Shown here: piece after piece, positions 1 to 11,850 of the stretch | Numbering within the stretch: the first letter of the stretch is position 1 | Layout: each line of letters begins with the position of its first letter | Source: Trema orientale | Taxonomy: Eukaryota; Streptophyta; Magnoliopsida; Rosales; Cannabaceae | Direction: 5' to 3' | Assembly: GCA_002914845.1 (NCBI GenBank) | Contig: JXTC01000394.1 | Coordinates: 68,564-132,563 of the forward strand | DNA length: 64,000 nucleotides | Position numbers and translations under genes: made by a program | Notes under the pieces: model-generated | Database searches by the model: none | The model's input: only the letters and a program-made list of their open reading frames with translations | What the model was told of the DNA's origin: nothing

Positions 1-1032
1 CTCAAGTATAGGAATTATACCTCAAATTATACTCAGTATTTCTCAAAAATTGTGAATATTTTAATCTATGATTGAAAATTTAACTGTATGTTATCTATAA
101 AAGTAAAATAAGAAAACTGTAACGTTAATGTATTATGATATATATATACATATAAAATTAGTAGACTTTGACGTCATGTAATTATCGCAATAAACATACT
201 GATAGCAATTGGAATTTCAAGACCGATAAATTTTACCACAAAATATAGTTACAGAAGTACAAAATCAGAAGTCAACATAGATCTGGTTGCAGAACCAACG
301 TTAATCAGTACCGCCCTTGAACAAAAAAAGCCACTAAACACCAATTTAGTTACTGTATAGTTTCTTTTCAATTCTTGTTTTTCGAAATTAAATTGGAACG
401 TTCTGTAATAACAGGGGAAGAAAAAAGGGCAATCTAATCTAGCACTTATCAGTTCAATATTGAATGAAAGTGATGCGCGGTCTATATCCCCATTTTGTAT
501 AGTCATATACTATTGATCACTGAAATCCTTTTACTGAAGTCCTTTTACTATCTCCCTATCTCGAAATGAATTTTTTCTATAAGCAATTTGATTATTAGAC
601 ACGTATCTAGTTTATATATAGCTAGACTCCCTCTCTCTCTCTATATATATATATGAAGAGTTGAACATTCAAATCAATAAGGAAATTAAAAATTTAGAAA
701 AATAAAATTTGGCACAATTCATAATCAGAGGAATGGGACTATGGTTGATTATACTTAACAAAGGGAATATTTGGTATATGTATGTCTGAATTACACGTTT
801 TGACTTAATTAGTTTAATAAACAATTTTCTTTCGTTTTCTTAGGTCCATGTATACAATTGGTATTAAAAATCTAAAATTAAAAGTTAGTTTGATAAACAA
901 TTTTCTTTCCTTTCTTCGGTCCATATATACAATTGGTATTAAAAATATTGCAAAAGGATTTAAACTCAAACAAACGAGCTAGAATAATAAGAAAAGAATA
1001 GATTGGCAAAAAATATATAACAAGGCGGCGTA
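1..1032. other. AT-rich sequence downstream of SPL exon 2
   Basis: This lies 3' of the second SPL exon on the minus strand and should hold intron 2, and possibly exon 3 and the 3' UTR. A donor-like site (ATG|GTACGC on the minus strand) falls at 1033. I see no open frame with SPL C-terminal character and no miR156-type complementary site in either orientation. The longest minus-strand open stretch (249-506) has no recognisable residues and looks like chance. A TC/TA microsatellite lies near 630-655. Confidence 0.6.
811..946. repeat. local tandem duplication, ~76-bp spacing
   Basis: Two copies of about 60 bp start at 811 and 887. They share the blocks ATAAACAATTTTCTTTC and ACAATTGGTATTAAAAAT with a handful of substitutions. 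The repeat is noncoding and lies in the presumed second SPL intron or 3' flank. Confidence 0.75.
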
Positions 1033-1033
1033 C

Positions 1034-1966
1034 CATGATGAGAAGAACTTCTGGCAATAGAATCATGAGAGCTCTTTCTTCTTCGCTCATTGTGGCCCGC
1101 TAATCTCCTCTTACAACTCCTCTTTGACTCCTCAAACTCCGACACTACATGAAACCTGTTCAAACTCAACTCACATTAAACCCATTCATTACTCCTTATA
1201 ATATTATACTAATGTATTTATGTGTATGTATATATGAATATATTAAAGGAAAATCATAAACTCACCTGCTGCACTGCTGACAAAAGCGTTGCTCCGATCC
1301 CGACACCATCACCTTGGGAGCCTTGGAGTGCATCTCACACACCTTGTGCCTCCGGTGGTAATCCTTAGCGTTCACCAGCGCCACGTGGCAACCCTCCACC
1401 TGACACCTCGGCACCGTCGCCGGCAGCAACGAGGGCGCCGCTGCCGCCGCAATCCCGCACCCGCCGGTGTGCAGATTAGCCTTACCCTTCTTCATCATCC
1501 CCATCGGGAACCCCGCCACGCGTCGCTCCCCCATCGGCCCCTGCCCCGCCGCGGCCCCCGACGCGTCCTCGAAGTAGTGCCTCTTTCCCAGCTTCAGACA
1601 GACGAGGTGTGGGTCTGGGTGGAGGTGGGCCCCATCCACGGCGTTATACAGCGTCTGGTGGTGGAGGTGCAACCCTACGACGCCCTGTTCCCCGTACCCG
1701 CGGAACACGAGCGGGCCCTGGCCCGACCCGGATCCATGAGTCCTCGGACCGGAGGTAAGTCCCTCGTCCGCCGTGCTGGTGGACTCTGACGTGGTGTAAA
1801 GAGAGACTTTGTCCCCGGCAGTAGTGGAGGTGGTCGTCCAGTCCATTCTTGTAGTATTAGAGTTACTGAGCTCCCACATATCCCAAGCCAGAGTACTAGT
1901 TGTACCGATATTAATATTAACGCTTTGTCCTCTACCTCCTAACGTGTTTGATCCACCAATTTCCAT
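1034..1966 (-). CDS. SPL: SBP-box (SPL) transcription factor, exons 1-2, C-terminus not found
   Basis: Nuclear DNA-binding factor of the plant SQUAMOSA-promoter-binding-like family, which recognises GTAC-core sites. Exon 1 is 1266-1966 and exon 2 is 1034-1155, joined across a 110-bp GT-AG intron that splits an Arg codon (AG|G) at the family's conserved CSR|F junction. The first in-frame ATG is at 1966; the frame is open further upstream but only from a GTG, so 1966 is preferred, giving about 233 residues from exon 1. The N-terminal half is rich in Gly, Thr and Ser with a [12 protein letters not shown] block. The SBP domain starts at RCQVEGC; both zinc sites are complete (C, C, C, H then C, C, H, C), followed by a basic nuclear-localisation stretch [17 protein letters not shown]. 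Family members normally continue for 100 or more residues in a third exon, which I cannot find. Family assignment is sure; the clade is not. Confidence 0.93.
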
Positions 1967-2593
1967 TTTCTCGCTACTTAAATCTTTTGGAAGGTTTTCG
2001 GGTTTTCTAGCTCTTACAAGAAAGGACTCTTCTTCCTCGATCTTCAGCTTCTTCTTCGATATTCGATAATAACCCACATTAGTGTTAAGCTTCTCGGGAT
2101 ATAGGCCCCTTCTAGATATAGGTATAGTTTCTTTATTTACGTATCAGTAAAGAAGATAAAAAAACCGATTTATAGGGACAAAAAGAGATGAAAGAGGTAG
2201 AGATGAAGGGTTACTGGTTTTTGGTTGTTCTAGTCCAATGGGGTTAAAGTTTCGCCTTAAGAAAAAGGCTGCAAAGTTGCGGCAGACAAGGCCACGAAGA
2301 GCAGAGAAATGAGATCAAAAGGAGGAGAGAGACACGTGAGAGGGAAGTGGGTGGGTTGAGGGACTGCACGTGGGAATAGTGAAAGTGGGGCTAACCAAAC
2401 TATGCCCTTCTGGCCTTTTGATCACTTATTTGATATTAAAACACGGACAAAATTGCGGGCCACTTCTTCATAGTGCTTGAAAAGCTCAATGTACCTGGGA
2501 TTACTAGTAAAACCGAAGGGTTGGGAAAAGGAACGAGCACCACCACCGATTTTCCTTTTTTTCAGAGAAAAAAAAAACACGCATAAAATATAT

Positions 2594-2651
<58 letters not shown>

Positions 2652-2700
2652 TGTTGTGATTAGACTGGAGAGAGGATCGGAGATAAAATAAAAAAGTTCA
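1967..2700 (-). promoter_or_regulatory. SPL 5' leader/promoter region with uORF and G-boxes
   Basis: Sequence upstream of the SPL start, read on the minus strand. An out-of-frame upstream ATG at 2079 opens an 11-codon uORF that ends with TGA at 2044-2046. ACGT-core motifs CACGTG occur near 2334 and 2367. A long CT tract on the sense strand (see 2599-2649) is typical of plant 5' leaders and suggests that transcription starts near or above it. The transcription start itself cannot be placed from sequence alone. Confidence 0.5.
2599..2649. repeat. (GA)n microsatellite, ~25 units
   Basis: An uninterrupted GA dinucleotide run, CT on the sense strand of the SPL gene. It sits about 640 bp upstream of the chosen SPL start codon, where CT-rich leader tracts are common. 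Open frames through it are artefacts of the repeat. Confidence 0.97.
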
Positions 2701-3320
2701 GATAGATTTGGAAGAGAAAAGAGAGACTTCTCTTTTTTCTTTTTTTTCTTCATTACGAGAAGAAAACGAAGATGGATCGTACTAATTTCACACTCGCAGT
2801 TCAAAAGTACGTGTACCACACTGTCCTTTTTATCACTGCTTAATTTGCATGCATTTTTTTCACGTAAATCTTAATCGACCACAGAACCTCCGGCCATCTA
2901 TCATTCTATTGTTACGTACTGGTTTAGCGGCCACTAAGGAATCTGAAAGTCACGCGCCTTAGATGGCAGGTGAACTGGTCGTTCATATTCATATATTCTT
3001 TATAAATACGTGATTCTCCAGTGGAATCACTTGTCCAATTAATAAATATTTTGTTCCATTATTTTATGTCAAATATCAGCACGTGAAATTCTTTGTTTGA
3101 ACTACTAACTTTATATTTTATGAAGATCGCAGAAAAGCTCGAGAAGATAGTTTGTTATTACTATTATTATTTTATTTGAATGTTAAAGCATGTGTTAAGT
3201 ATTCACATAAAATACGAGAAATTAATTATATAGAATAAACAAGTAGCTTTTTTCTAATCGATTAAAGCAACAATAAAAAGTGCTTTAAACAAAAAAAGGG
3301 TATGAATCCCTATATATATA

Positions 3321-4046
3321 TGTGCAACAGTTGTCGATGAAGTACGTTAATTTTATTAGATTATGAGAGTACTTATAGAAAAAGGTAGGCCATTATATAT
3401 GCTGGCCTTTATAATGCAGTCAAACCCGATTTGAAAGTTTAGAACTACACGATCCGGTGGACACTCTTTATCGAAGTAATTAAACGAATATATAAATTCT
3501 AATTTGTCATCATTATTTTCTAGTTCGACCATATTTCAAAGACGACAATAATGGTGTTTCCTTTTTTTTTTTCCCCCTTCTTTTTGTCGTTGTTAACTAA
3601 AGCATTGGTTATAGTGTCTAGCACAACCATTTGTCAACACTGGCTTGCTAGCTCTAATTATAAAGGATCGACTTGAAACTAGAGAGAGAGAGAAAGACAA
3701 ACTTCGTATAATTAATTATTAGCTAGGTAAGTTAGTATTAGCAATACATATTGATGTGTCACGGCCTGAAAGGAAGACCCATGCTCTACGGTTTTAACAG
3801 GTTGCATCGATCTCGTAATAGTGAGCGCCATGAGATGTTGAAATTAGAAGTTATTAATTACTTAATTTCTTAATTAAGCTATGGAACTAAAATTTATCAA
3901 TATATATAAACTAAAAGACAAAGCTACTATTATATATGTTGCACTTACACATGTGTATGTATATATATCATGTGTATATATATATATATACACTTTTCAT
4001 AAAAACAACTAATAAATTAACGTACTTCATCGAAAACAGTTGCACA
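3321..4046. mobile_element. MITE-like element with ~38-bp terminal inverted repeats
   Basis: The left end TGTGCAACAGTTGTCGATGA at 3321 reappears as a near-perfect reverse complement ending at 4046. The inverted match continues through the GTACGTTAATTT block, about 38 bp in all with 3-4 differences. The 726-bp interior is AT-rich and has no coding sequence. Both ends abut TATATA-rich sequence, so a TA-type target duplication is possible but not provable. Superfamily not assigned. Confidence 0.7.
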
Positions 4047-4637
4047 TATATTTTTCAAGTTAGGAAGTTCGTATTAATATGATTAAGAATATTCATTTAT
4101 ATAGTTACATGCGCAAAGGAGAAATAAACTTAATTTAGTATCACATAAAATTAATTACACATGAGATTTTTAAGTTTTTAACATTAGTTTGTTATTTAGC
4201 CGAGTAGTACTTCATCTGCACTGCATCAGTGCATCTCTTTTTAATGGACAACTCAGTATCATATTAAACCGTTATGGTCACGTAAATAGTTTTTTTTTTT
4301 TTTAAAGTAATTGCAACAGCTGATCCTTCGTACTAAAGAAACGTAAAACATGTCATTATGCCATTATAAGCATATATATGCACTTATAGTGTCTACTTGA
4401 GTCTAGTTATAACTGGAAGCAGAATGATCAGTACAATAGAAGGAAGCTTTTGTAGATTTTCCTCTCTGATATTGATTTTTGATTATCGAGATCCAAAAAA
4501 TTTTATGTATGATTTGTGATCATCAAGGTAGTTTTCAACTTTATTTATTTTATTTTTATTTTTATTTTCTCACACCGCTAGGTAGACTTCAATTGATCAG
4601 TGAACAACATTTTTCAACAAAAATCCAAAACCTCCAT

Positions 4638-4832
4638 TTAATGCTGGGTATGAAAACACAGACTGTAAAGTTTGTTGATGCAGAGTCTAAAATTAGGGTA
4701 GACCATACACTTGTCTTCTGTGGGATCCACCCACAGATCTTCCTTCAATACAGCAAAGATTGACTCAGATTGGCTGGGCTGATTGTGACCACTCCTTGGC
4801 ATTCTTTTTGAATAGTCAGAACCATTCACCAT
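4638..4832 (-). other. possible orphan exon or gene fragment
   Basis: A minus-strand frame of 64 codons whose composition is more protein-like than its surroundings, with blocks such as SESIFAVLKEDLWVDP and MVYPNFRLCIN. I do not recognise a family. No flanking exon is evident. It may be a fragment of a captured or decayed gene, or a chance frame. Confidence 0.2.
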
Positions 4833-6064
4833 ATATTTATAGTTTCTTTCTCAAAAAAACTTTTTTTTTTTAAAAAGAAAAGAAAAAAAGAAAAAGAAAG
4901 AGATAAAGAGAGCTTGATAATTAGAAGACACGTAGCTTCTATTTTATTTTTATTTTTATATTTTTGCTAGCAAGACGACACCTAGCTAAGCTATAGTCTT
5001 TTTATTTTTGTTTTTTATTTATTTATTAAAGCTAACCTATAGTTGGTATCTATACAATATATTCTATTCTATATAGGTTAGCAGTACAAGTTGCTTTCTT
5101 CTATTGCACATTTGCACTGACTCTATATGATTAATTTCATGAGAGAGATAAAAAGTTGAGACAATCACAATTAGTAACAGAGAACTGGCTCATCATCATG
5201 ATTTTCGAAATAAAGATAAAGAAAAAATAAATAAAAGGAGAAAAACTGACAGAATATTAATGGTAAAAGAAGAGTACTTACTCTCTTCTGATCTGACCAT
5301 AACACCCGTTTTTCATCGTTGTGAAAATGGTAAAGGAACAAACAATTTTTGGGTATCAAAAGAAGAAACGTACCCTGCACCGCCTCCTCTATTCCAAGAA
5401 TTCAAGAGTATAACTTTTAACCAGCATTCTGTGCTCTTCATGAAAAGGCACACACAATATTGATGACACTTGTCAGTGAATTAGACCCCGTTTTTATGAG
5501 TTTAGTTAAGCTAAACTGTACAAAGTTTATAGTTTATCCCTCACCTGGGCACGTGCTAGTTGGTCATTGGCCATGGTTTATGTACAGTTAAGTAATTTAA
5601 AAACCTTTTCTTTAATGAACAATAATGTGTGCCTAAACACTTAACCATCTGAGATTGTCATAATTATGTTTGGTTAAAAACGCATAGATGGAGATCAATT
5701 GAGTATCCAAAGTAATGGGCCGAATGATCACACGTATCTGCTGCCACATGTGATTTCGCCACGTGTACGGTCCTTTTTCCACTGTACTGCAGAATGAGGG
5801 GCATCTTTAAAGAACATATTTTAGAATTTTTTTATAAAAAATAAGAAATGAATTAATGAGAATGCAGGAAAATTTGTTGCGTTCTTTCCCCTAACAAACG
5901 AGTTCCCATGGATACGGAGAGAAACTCCCACTTCGTACTTGGTGGAGTGGGTGTTTGCCACGTGTACATCCAAATGCTTTGGTTTCCAAAATCTCTAAAC
6001 CCGTACTCCATGAACAGAGGTGGCAACTAATGAGCGGGCACTTGAAAATGGGAAGCACGAAGCT

Positions 6065-6425
6065 ACATTGTTTCCTTTAATGAAACATAAAGAAAGATTA
6101 CAAAAGCTAGTGATGATCATCAAAGAAAAGGGCACCATATATTATATAAGAGGGGGACCATGTGCTTGTTTTTCTTTTGGGCGATATCTGAGGGGACCAT
6201 ATGTATATTGTACACAAATATATAAATGTGCATGTTAAAATAATTAATTTTCACCCTTGTGGAATTTTAGGGCCAAATGATAATGAGCATGAGTCTGCAA
6301 TATTGTTTCTTTTAATGAAACAAGGAAAAGAAATGTGAGAAAGCAAGAGATGATATGAAGAAAGGGTATTTAGGGGGACCATATATTATATTGCTTTTAG
6401 GGTGATTTTGGGGGGACCATTTAAA
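6065..6425. repeat. diverged tandem duplication
   Basis: A block beginning near 6066 (a TTGTTTC/TTTAATGAAACA motif, then ATATATTATA and two GGGGACCAT motifs) is repeated from about 6300 in the same order, with substitutions and small indels. The spacing is about 235 bp. Noncoding. Confidence 0.7.
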
Positions 6426-7278
6426 CATCTTTTTTTATTTGGGGAACTTTGGGCCATTCCCATCGTATCAAAATTATTCTCAGCTCTGCGTATGAGGAGT
6501 TTTGGATGATACCCAAGCAATAATATTATTAATGTTACAGATATAAATGACAATTCTACTAAGATGGGACTAGCTATCTAGCTAGTCATTTAAAGTTTTG
6601 ATTGTTTGTATATGTATAGTTGATTAATGAAAACTTATATTTATTAATTAAATGCTCTCTAGTAATGTGCAAAAATGGTACTGCTTTAATTTCTGGGAAT
6701 GGAAATCGATCTTTTTTGTGTTTGTTTCGTTATTAATCTAAATCTATAGATGCCGACTATTTCTCTGATGAGCATATACTTAGTGATACATACTCATAAA
6801 GCTCATTAGAATGTTGGACTAATCGATCGGCCTTGTCCTTAATTTAAGTACGCATGTCACAATATATACAGAATTCGAGCAGCAAAGCTAGCATGTGCAT
6901 GTATCTTTACCCTTTGCAGAAGCCCTTTGTATAAAGCTATATATTTTCTCATTATAAATTTGTAGACAGGTCCAGCCTAATTAAGGTCATAGTACATATT
7001 TTTTTCAAAATTTATTTTTTAACAAATGCGTAGTAAGGTTCTCAATAAATCGTTGCAGCTTTAAAGTATTTATTGAGTAGACGAAACTTTTAGTATTGGC
7101 TTACTAGCGGATGCAATTTCTTTAGTTTACAACATGATATATACTTTTGATATAGCTGAAGCATCTAATAAGAAAGATCTTTCGGAAAGTAGCAAACAAT
7201 TTTTTATAATCTGTTGATTCGTTCGCGAATATCAGAAAATAAACATCAAACAATAGTTCATTCACTCAGAATACCGAC

Positions 7279-8005
7279 TGTGGGGCCTGCTCTTAAATCG
7301 CTCGCCACGTGGGCAGCTCGCCAACTGACACACGTGCGAAAAAGCAACCTGAAAATCACGTGATCCGCATGAGATGCTAGAAGACCCGTCCGGTTGTTGT
7401 GGGCCAAGGCCGCACCCATCCGAGATCCTAGATGGGCTCGGCCTCATCCGACCTTCGCCTCAACAGCTGGGGGGGTCAGAAGTCTCGGGGGTCTTCCATC
7501 AGAAGGCCATGCGAGACAACACACAGATCCAGACCAAGACAGGACATTTAATGCGATCCTGGGTAGGTGTGCAAACTGGACAAGCCGTCCCGACAGAACG
7601 GCGAACTGTCAGCGTCCCCTCGCATCGAGCCCACACCGGAAACAATGGCAGGAAGTAGGTCATGTCAATCAAGGGGAATCACGACAGTCTAGGCCCGTGA
7701 TTTCCGGAGTCGATCATGATGAGAGAAGGTACTTGATCCTGGGTCTAAGCGCTAACAGTGCCCCAATCTCAGGATATATATATACGTAACCTGCATTCTT
7801 TTAAGAGAGAGATAGACAAGAAAAGTATAAAAAATACACATTACTCTTCAGATATCCTGATTTCTCCTCCTAGTACGGAAATATCTGACTTAAGCATCGG
7901 AGAGTCTTTGTAGGTGCGGACCTCCGCCTCTCTGACCAAGCTTGAAGTCGAGGACAACCAAGGATACCGAAGACACGTGGATAGTTGGTAAAAACCATAC
8001 CAACA
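7279..8005 (+). repeat. gypsy 5' LTR
   Basis: A 727-bp direct repeat of 18025-18751, beginning TGTGGGGCC and ending CA. By eye about 22 positions differ, all but about two being transitions, so identity is about 97%. A TATATATATA stretch near 7772 may be the promoter. Short open frames inside it are not genes. Confidence 0.95.
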
Positions 8006-8008
8006 GTT

Positions 8009-8018
8009 TGGCGCCGTC
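8009..8018 (+). other. gypsy primer binding site (tRNA-Asp-like)
   Basis: TGGCGCCGTC starts 3 bp after the 5' LTR and is complementary to the 3' end expected of plant tRNA-Asp (ending GGCGCCA). The match stops after about 10 bases (TGTGGG follows). It would prime minus-strand DNA synthesis. Confidence 0.75.
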
Positions 8019-8079
8019 TGTGGGAAAGTGATTGAAAACTTTGCAACTCATTCCCGAACAAAAAGCCATACGACCGCAA

Positions 8080-9780
8080 ATGGCACCATCAATAATGACG
8101 ATAAGAAGCGCTCGCCCCGAGGTGAAAGAAAGATCCCAGGAAGAGTGGCCTAGCATGGAACAGAAGTTGGATCAGATGCTCGCCGCTCTAACGGAAGCGA
8201 ACAAGAAGGCGGAGATGGCCCACCAGGCCGTCGTGGGGCTAAGAGAAGAAGTCGCAGTAATCCGCAAAGACAATGTGCGCCTGGAAGGTCTGCTAGGCAG
8301 TGAAGCAAGGAGCGAGCGCCGAGACGATTTCGATGAAGAGGTCCAACAAGAGGCTCAGAGGCAGCATAGCCTGTCTGGTGGGGGATACCCCATCCCCTCT
8401 GAACCGGCAATGCGTGAGGAGCAACAGAGCCATACGAAGCCCCCACGGGCGGGTGGAATGACGGACAGACAATGCCCTAGGGGCCCCGAAGATCCGTTCC
8501 GGGACTGGAAGCGAGAAATGATGGCGGAACTGGGTCCGCGATTCGGCGCCCATCACGGCCAGACTCCTGCCAACTTAGCATAACAGGCCGTGCGTGGGAT
8601 CAACCGAATGGCTTTCGCTAATTGGATCCAGTCGGAACCCAAACCGAAGGACTTCACGACTCCAGCCATCAAGTCGTTCGAAGGAAAGGCCGACCCCCTC
8701 GACCACATATACCAATTCCAGCAGAAGATGGCCCTGGAGACCAGGAACGAAGCAGTAATCTGCAAAGTTTTCTCCACTACCCTAGCGGGGCCTGCCCTGT
8801 TATGGTTCAGGCAGCTCCCTGAACGCTCCATAAATGGGTTCGAAGACTTTTGCAAGATGTTCCTGAAGCAGTACGCAGGTGCCAGAAGGCAGCAAAAGAC
8901 GATGCGAGACCTGGACCGAATGGAGCAGTCCGCGACCGAGTCCCCGAGGGACTATTTGTCTCGTTTCTTGGACATGATGTCCATGATACACGACGCCGAC
9001 ACTGTCCAAGCCGCGAGCTCTTTCGTCAGAGGACTTCAACCGGGTTCGATGTTATCTGACCACTTACTCCTTAATCTGCCGTACGACATGGCCGACGTCC
9101 AGGCGAAATCTGAAGGGGTCTTCCGAGTGTTGGACAGCCACCAGAGAGCGCCCAAAGCTTCGGCGGCGATCACGACCGCGCCGGCATAGACCCCAACGAC
9201 CTAGGGAACGAAAAGATCCGCACCAGCCCAAACGGCGATGCCGAAGGCACCCCCGGGGCAGGCTGACGCAGAGGCCAGTAAGAAGAGAAAGACGTTCAGA
9301 GAGCCCCTGCCGAAGTTCGAACTCAACACGACGATCGACATCATCTTCCTCCAAAACAAAGATAAGGGTATTTTCAAAGACCCTCCAAAGTCCAGCGTCC
9401 CTGACCACATGAAGAACAAGAATAGATACTGCCAGTTCTATAGGGACCATGGGCATGATACTGTTCACTGCCGTAACCTTTATGCGCAGGTGATGATGGC
9501 AATCCAGGCCGGCAAGCTGAAGCAGTACGTGAAGGAGGAAGGGCAAGCCAAAAAGGACACCGCTGGGCAAGACAAGGGGAAGCAGACCCCGGCCTCAGGA
9601 TCGGAACAGCAGACCCTAAGGATCGTGCCGATGATCGTGGGCAGACCAGAGCTCAGCCAGGGTCGGGAAGAGAGAGACGATATCCACAAGAGGACCGAAG
9701 AGAGGGTGAAACGCTTGAGAAGTCTGGGTCACTCAGTGAACCACCTGGCAACTGAACAGGCTCATGCCTCGGCCGTCCCT
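8080..9780 (+). pseudogene. gypsy gag (interrupted)
   Basis: Capsid/nucleocapsid part of the polyprotein. The first ATG is at 8080. An N-terminal charged region is followed by the retrotransposon gag domain (about 8600-9150, containing WFRQLPERSI and DYLSRF). A variant zinc knuckle CQFYRDHGHDTVHC lies near 9430-9475, with the second Cys replaced by Tyr, as is common in this lineage. Stops interrupt the frame at 8581 (TAA), 9187 (TAG) and 9202 (TAG), but the reading frame never shifts. Each stop is one transition away from CAA, CAG or TGG. Translation would end after about 167 residues. It forms a single fused frame with pol downstream. Confidence 0.9.
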
Positions 9781-11850
9781 ATTGCCTTTACCCAGCAAGA
9801 CCTGGCCACAGTGCGTCTGCCTCACGACGACCCGTTAGTGGTCAGGCTGCAGATCGATTCTTCAATGGTAGGGAGAGTCTTGATTGATGGGGGTAGCAGC
9901 GTCGACGTTTTATTCCTCAGCACCTTCGAAAACATGGGCTTGAACCGAAGCATGCTGAAGCCGACCTACCAACCGCTGTTCGCTTTCAACAGCAACAGGG
10001 TCAGCCCCATAGGGGTCGTGACGTTAAAGGTCTACGCCGCCGACAAAAGCCTAGATGTCAATTTCGTCGTCGTCGATTGTCAGTCCTCATTCAACGCCAT
10101 CATGGGGAGAGGTTGGATTCACGCCATGCATGGGGTCGCGTCCACCCTCCACCAGGTTCTGAGGTGTCAGTCGACGGACGGGACCTACACAATAGACATC
10201 AGGGGAGACCAGACCTCCGCTAGGAAGTGCTTCTCGATCGCCATGAAAGGCCCCGCGGCAAGCACAGCCGCCGTAACGGAGGACAAATAGCAGTCAAAGG
10301 ACCGTCTGCCAGCATACATGAAACAGATCGAGGATGAGTCCGACAGACCAGACACCACAATAGAAGAGCTGGTAGCGGTCCCATTGAAAGCGTCGGAGCC
10401 GGAGAAGACGGTCCTGGTCGGAGCTCTGCTGTCTGGGTCCAAAAGAGACAGCCTGGTGGAATTCTTCCGGCAAAATGGGGACGTGTTCGCATGGTCTCAC
10501 AACGACATGCCCGGCATAAATCCCGAGCATGCCTGTCATCGCCTGAACATAGACCCCAATTACCCTCCAGTCAGGCAGAAACCTAGGAGGTTGGCGCCAG
10601 AAAAGAACAGAGCCATCAACAAAGAGGTCGAAAAGCTGTTAGAAAATGGCCTCATCATGGAATGCACGTACCCCCATTGGGTTTCCAACCCAGTGGTGGT
10701 GAAGAAGAAAAATGGAGACGACCGGACTTGCATCGACTTCACAAATCTGAACAAGGCTTGCCCGAAAGACAGCTTCCCGCTGTCAAAGATCGATCAGATG
10801 GTTGACGCGATGACAGGATTTGGTAGAATGAGCTTTCTAGACGCCTACTCCGGGTATAATCAGATCCCTCTGTTCGAGGAAGACCAGGTCCATACGGCCT
10901 TTATCACAGAACGGGGTCTGTATTGCTACAAACGCGTGCCCTTCGGTCTGAAGAACACAGGGGCTACCTATCAGAGACTCATGAACAAAATGTTCGCTGG
11001 CCTCTTGGGAAGGACGATGGAGGTGTACATCGATGACATGGTGGTGAAAAGCAAGGAAGTTTCCGACCACCTGAACCACCTCGCCGAATGCTTCCAAATC
11101 CTAAGGCATTACCAAATGCGCTTGAACCCCAAGAAGTGCGCTTTCAGGGTGTCTTCTGGCCAGTTCCTGGGGCACATCGTAAGCAAGAGGGGGATCGAGG
11201 CCAATCCGACCCAGCTCTCTTCGATCGCGAGTGAACGAAGGCCTACAACCGTCAGGGAAGTCCAGCGCCTGACTGGGAAGATAGCAGCGCTCAGCCGATT
11301 CGTCTCTCGGATGTCAGACCGATGTAAGCCTTTCTTCCAATCCATAAGGAAAAGTTCCTCATTCACCTGGGGGGAAGAACAAGACGCGGCATTGGCAGAA
11401 CTCAAACAGTACCTCAGCCACCCGCCTATCCTAGCCTCCCCAGCAGAGGGACAACGCCTGTATGCGTACCTGGCGGTGTCCGAGATAGCGGCCAGTGCAG
11501 TACTGTTCATCGAAGAGGAGGGCAGGCAGAAGCCGGTGTTCTACGCGAGCCGCATGCTCCTAGACGCGGAGACTCGATACAGCACGGTAGAGAAACTGGT
11601 CCTCGTACTGGTCAATGCCAAGAAAAAGTTGAGGCGGTATTTCGAAGCGCACCCCATCACGGTCTACACAGACTTCCCCATCCAATAGATCCTGGCTAAA
11701 TCGAATTTGTCGGGTCGACTTACCAAATGGGCTGTCAAGTTGGGGACCTATGACATCGATTACCAACCCCGAACGGCGAAAAAGGGTCAGGTCGTGGCGG
11801 ATTTCCTAGTGAAAATTCAATCCTTTGATGGATCGCATGATCAACCGCAA
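9781..11850 (+). pseudogene. gypsy pol: protease, reverse transcriptase, RNase H (interrupted)
   Basis: Same frame as gag. An aspartic protease lies near 9830-10100, with the active-site block LIDGGSSVDVLF. After a TAG at 10288 comes the reverse transcriptase (about 10540-11250), with FLDAYSGYNQI, the PFGLKNTGATYQR block and the catalytic YIDDMVV. It is followed by the usual Ty3 RNase H (FYASRMLLDAETRYSTVEK). A TAG at 11686 falls in that domain where the family has Gln. No frameshift is seen across the 2 kb. The product would copy the element's RNA into DNA in cytoplasmic particles; this copy is inactive through its stops. Confidence 0.93.

Larger units (their letters stand above)
4047..7273. 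other. intergenic, no confident gene
   Basis: AT-rich intergenic sequence between the MITE and the gypsy element. It contains scattered ACGT-core/G-box-like motifs (around 5559, 5759 and 5958), a local duplication (6065-6425) and one short stretch with better coding character on the minus strand (4638-4832). No open frame carries a domain that I recognise. Confidence 0.6.

Noticed and set aside
1289..1789. 166-codon plus-strand frame rich in Arg/His/Pro
   Set aside because: It is the complement of SPL exon 1, whose SBP domain and splice sites are convincing on the minus strand.
2562..2819. Ser/Leu-repeat frame over the GA tract
   Set aside because: Produced by the dinucleotide repeat; no start context or motif.
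7374..7789. Overlapping frames of 94 and 131 codons
   Set aside because: They lie inside the 5' LTR and recur in the 3' LTR at 18140-18535; not genes.
8150..9689. Several minus-strand frames opposite gag
   Set aside because: Shadows of the gag frame with no domains of their own.
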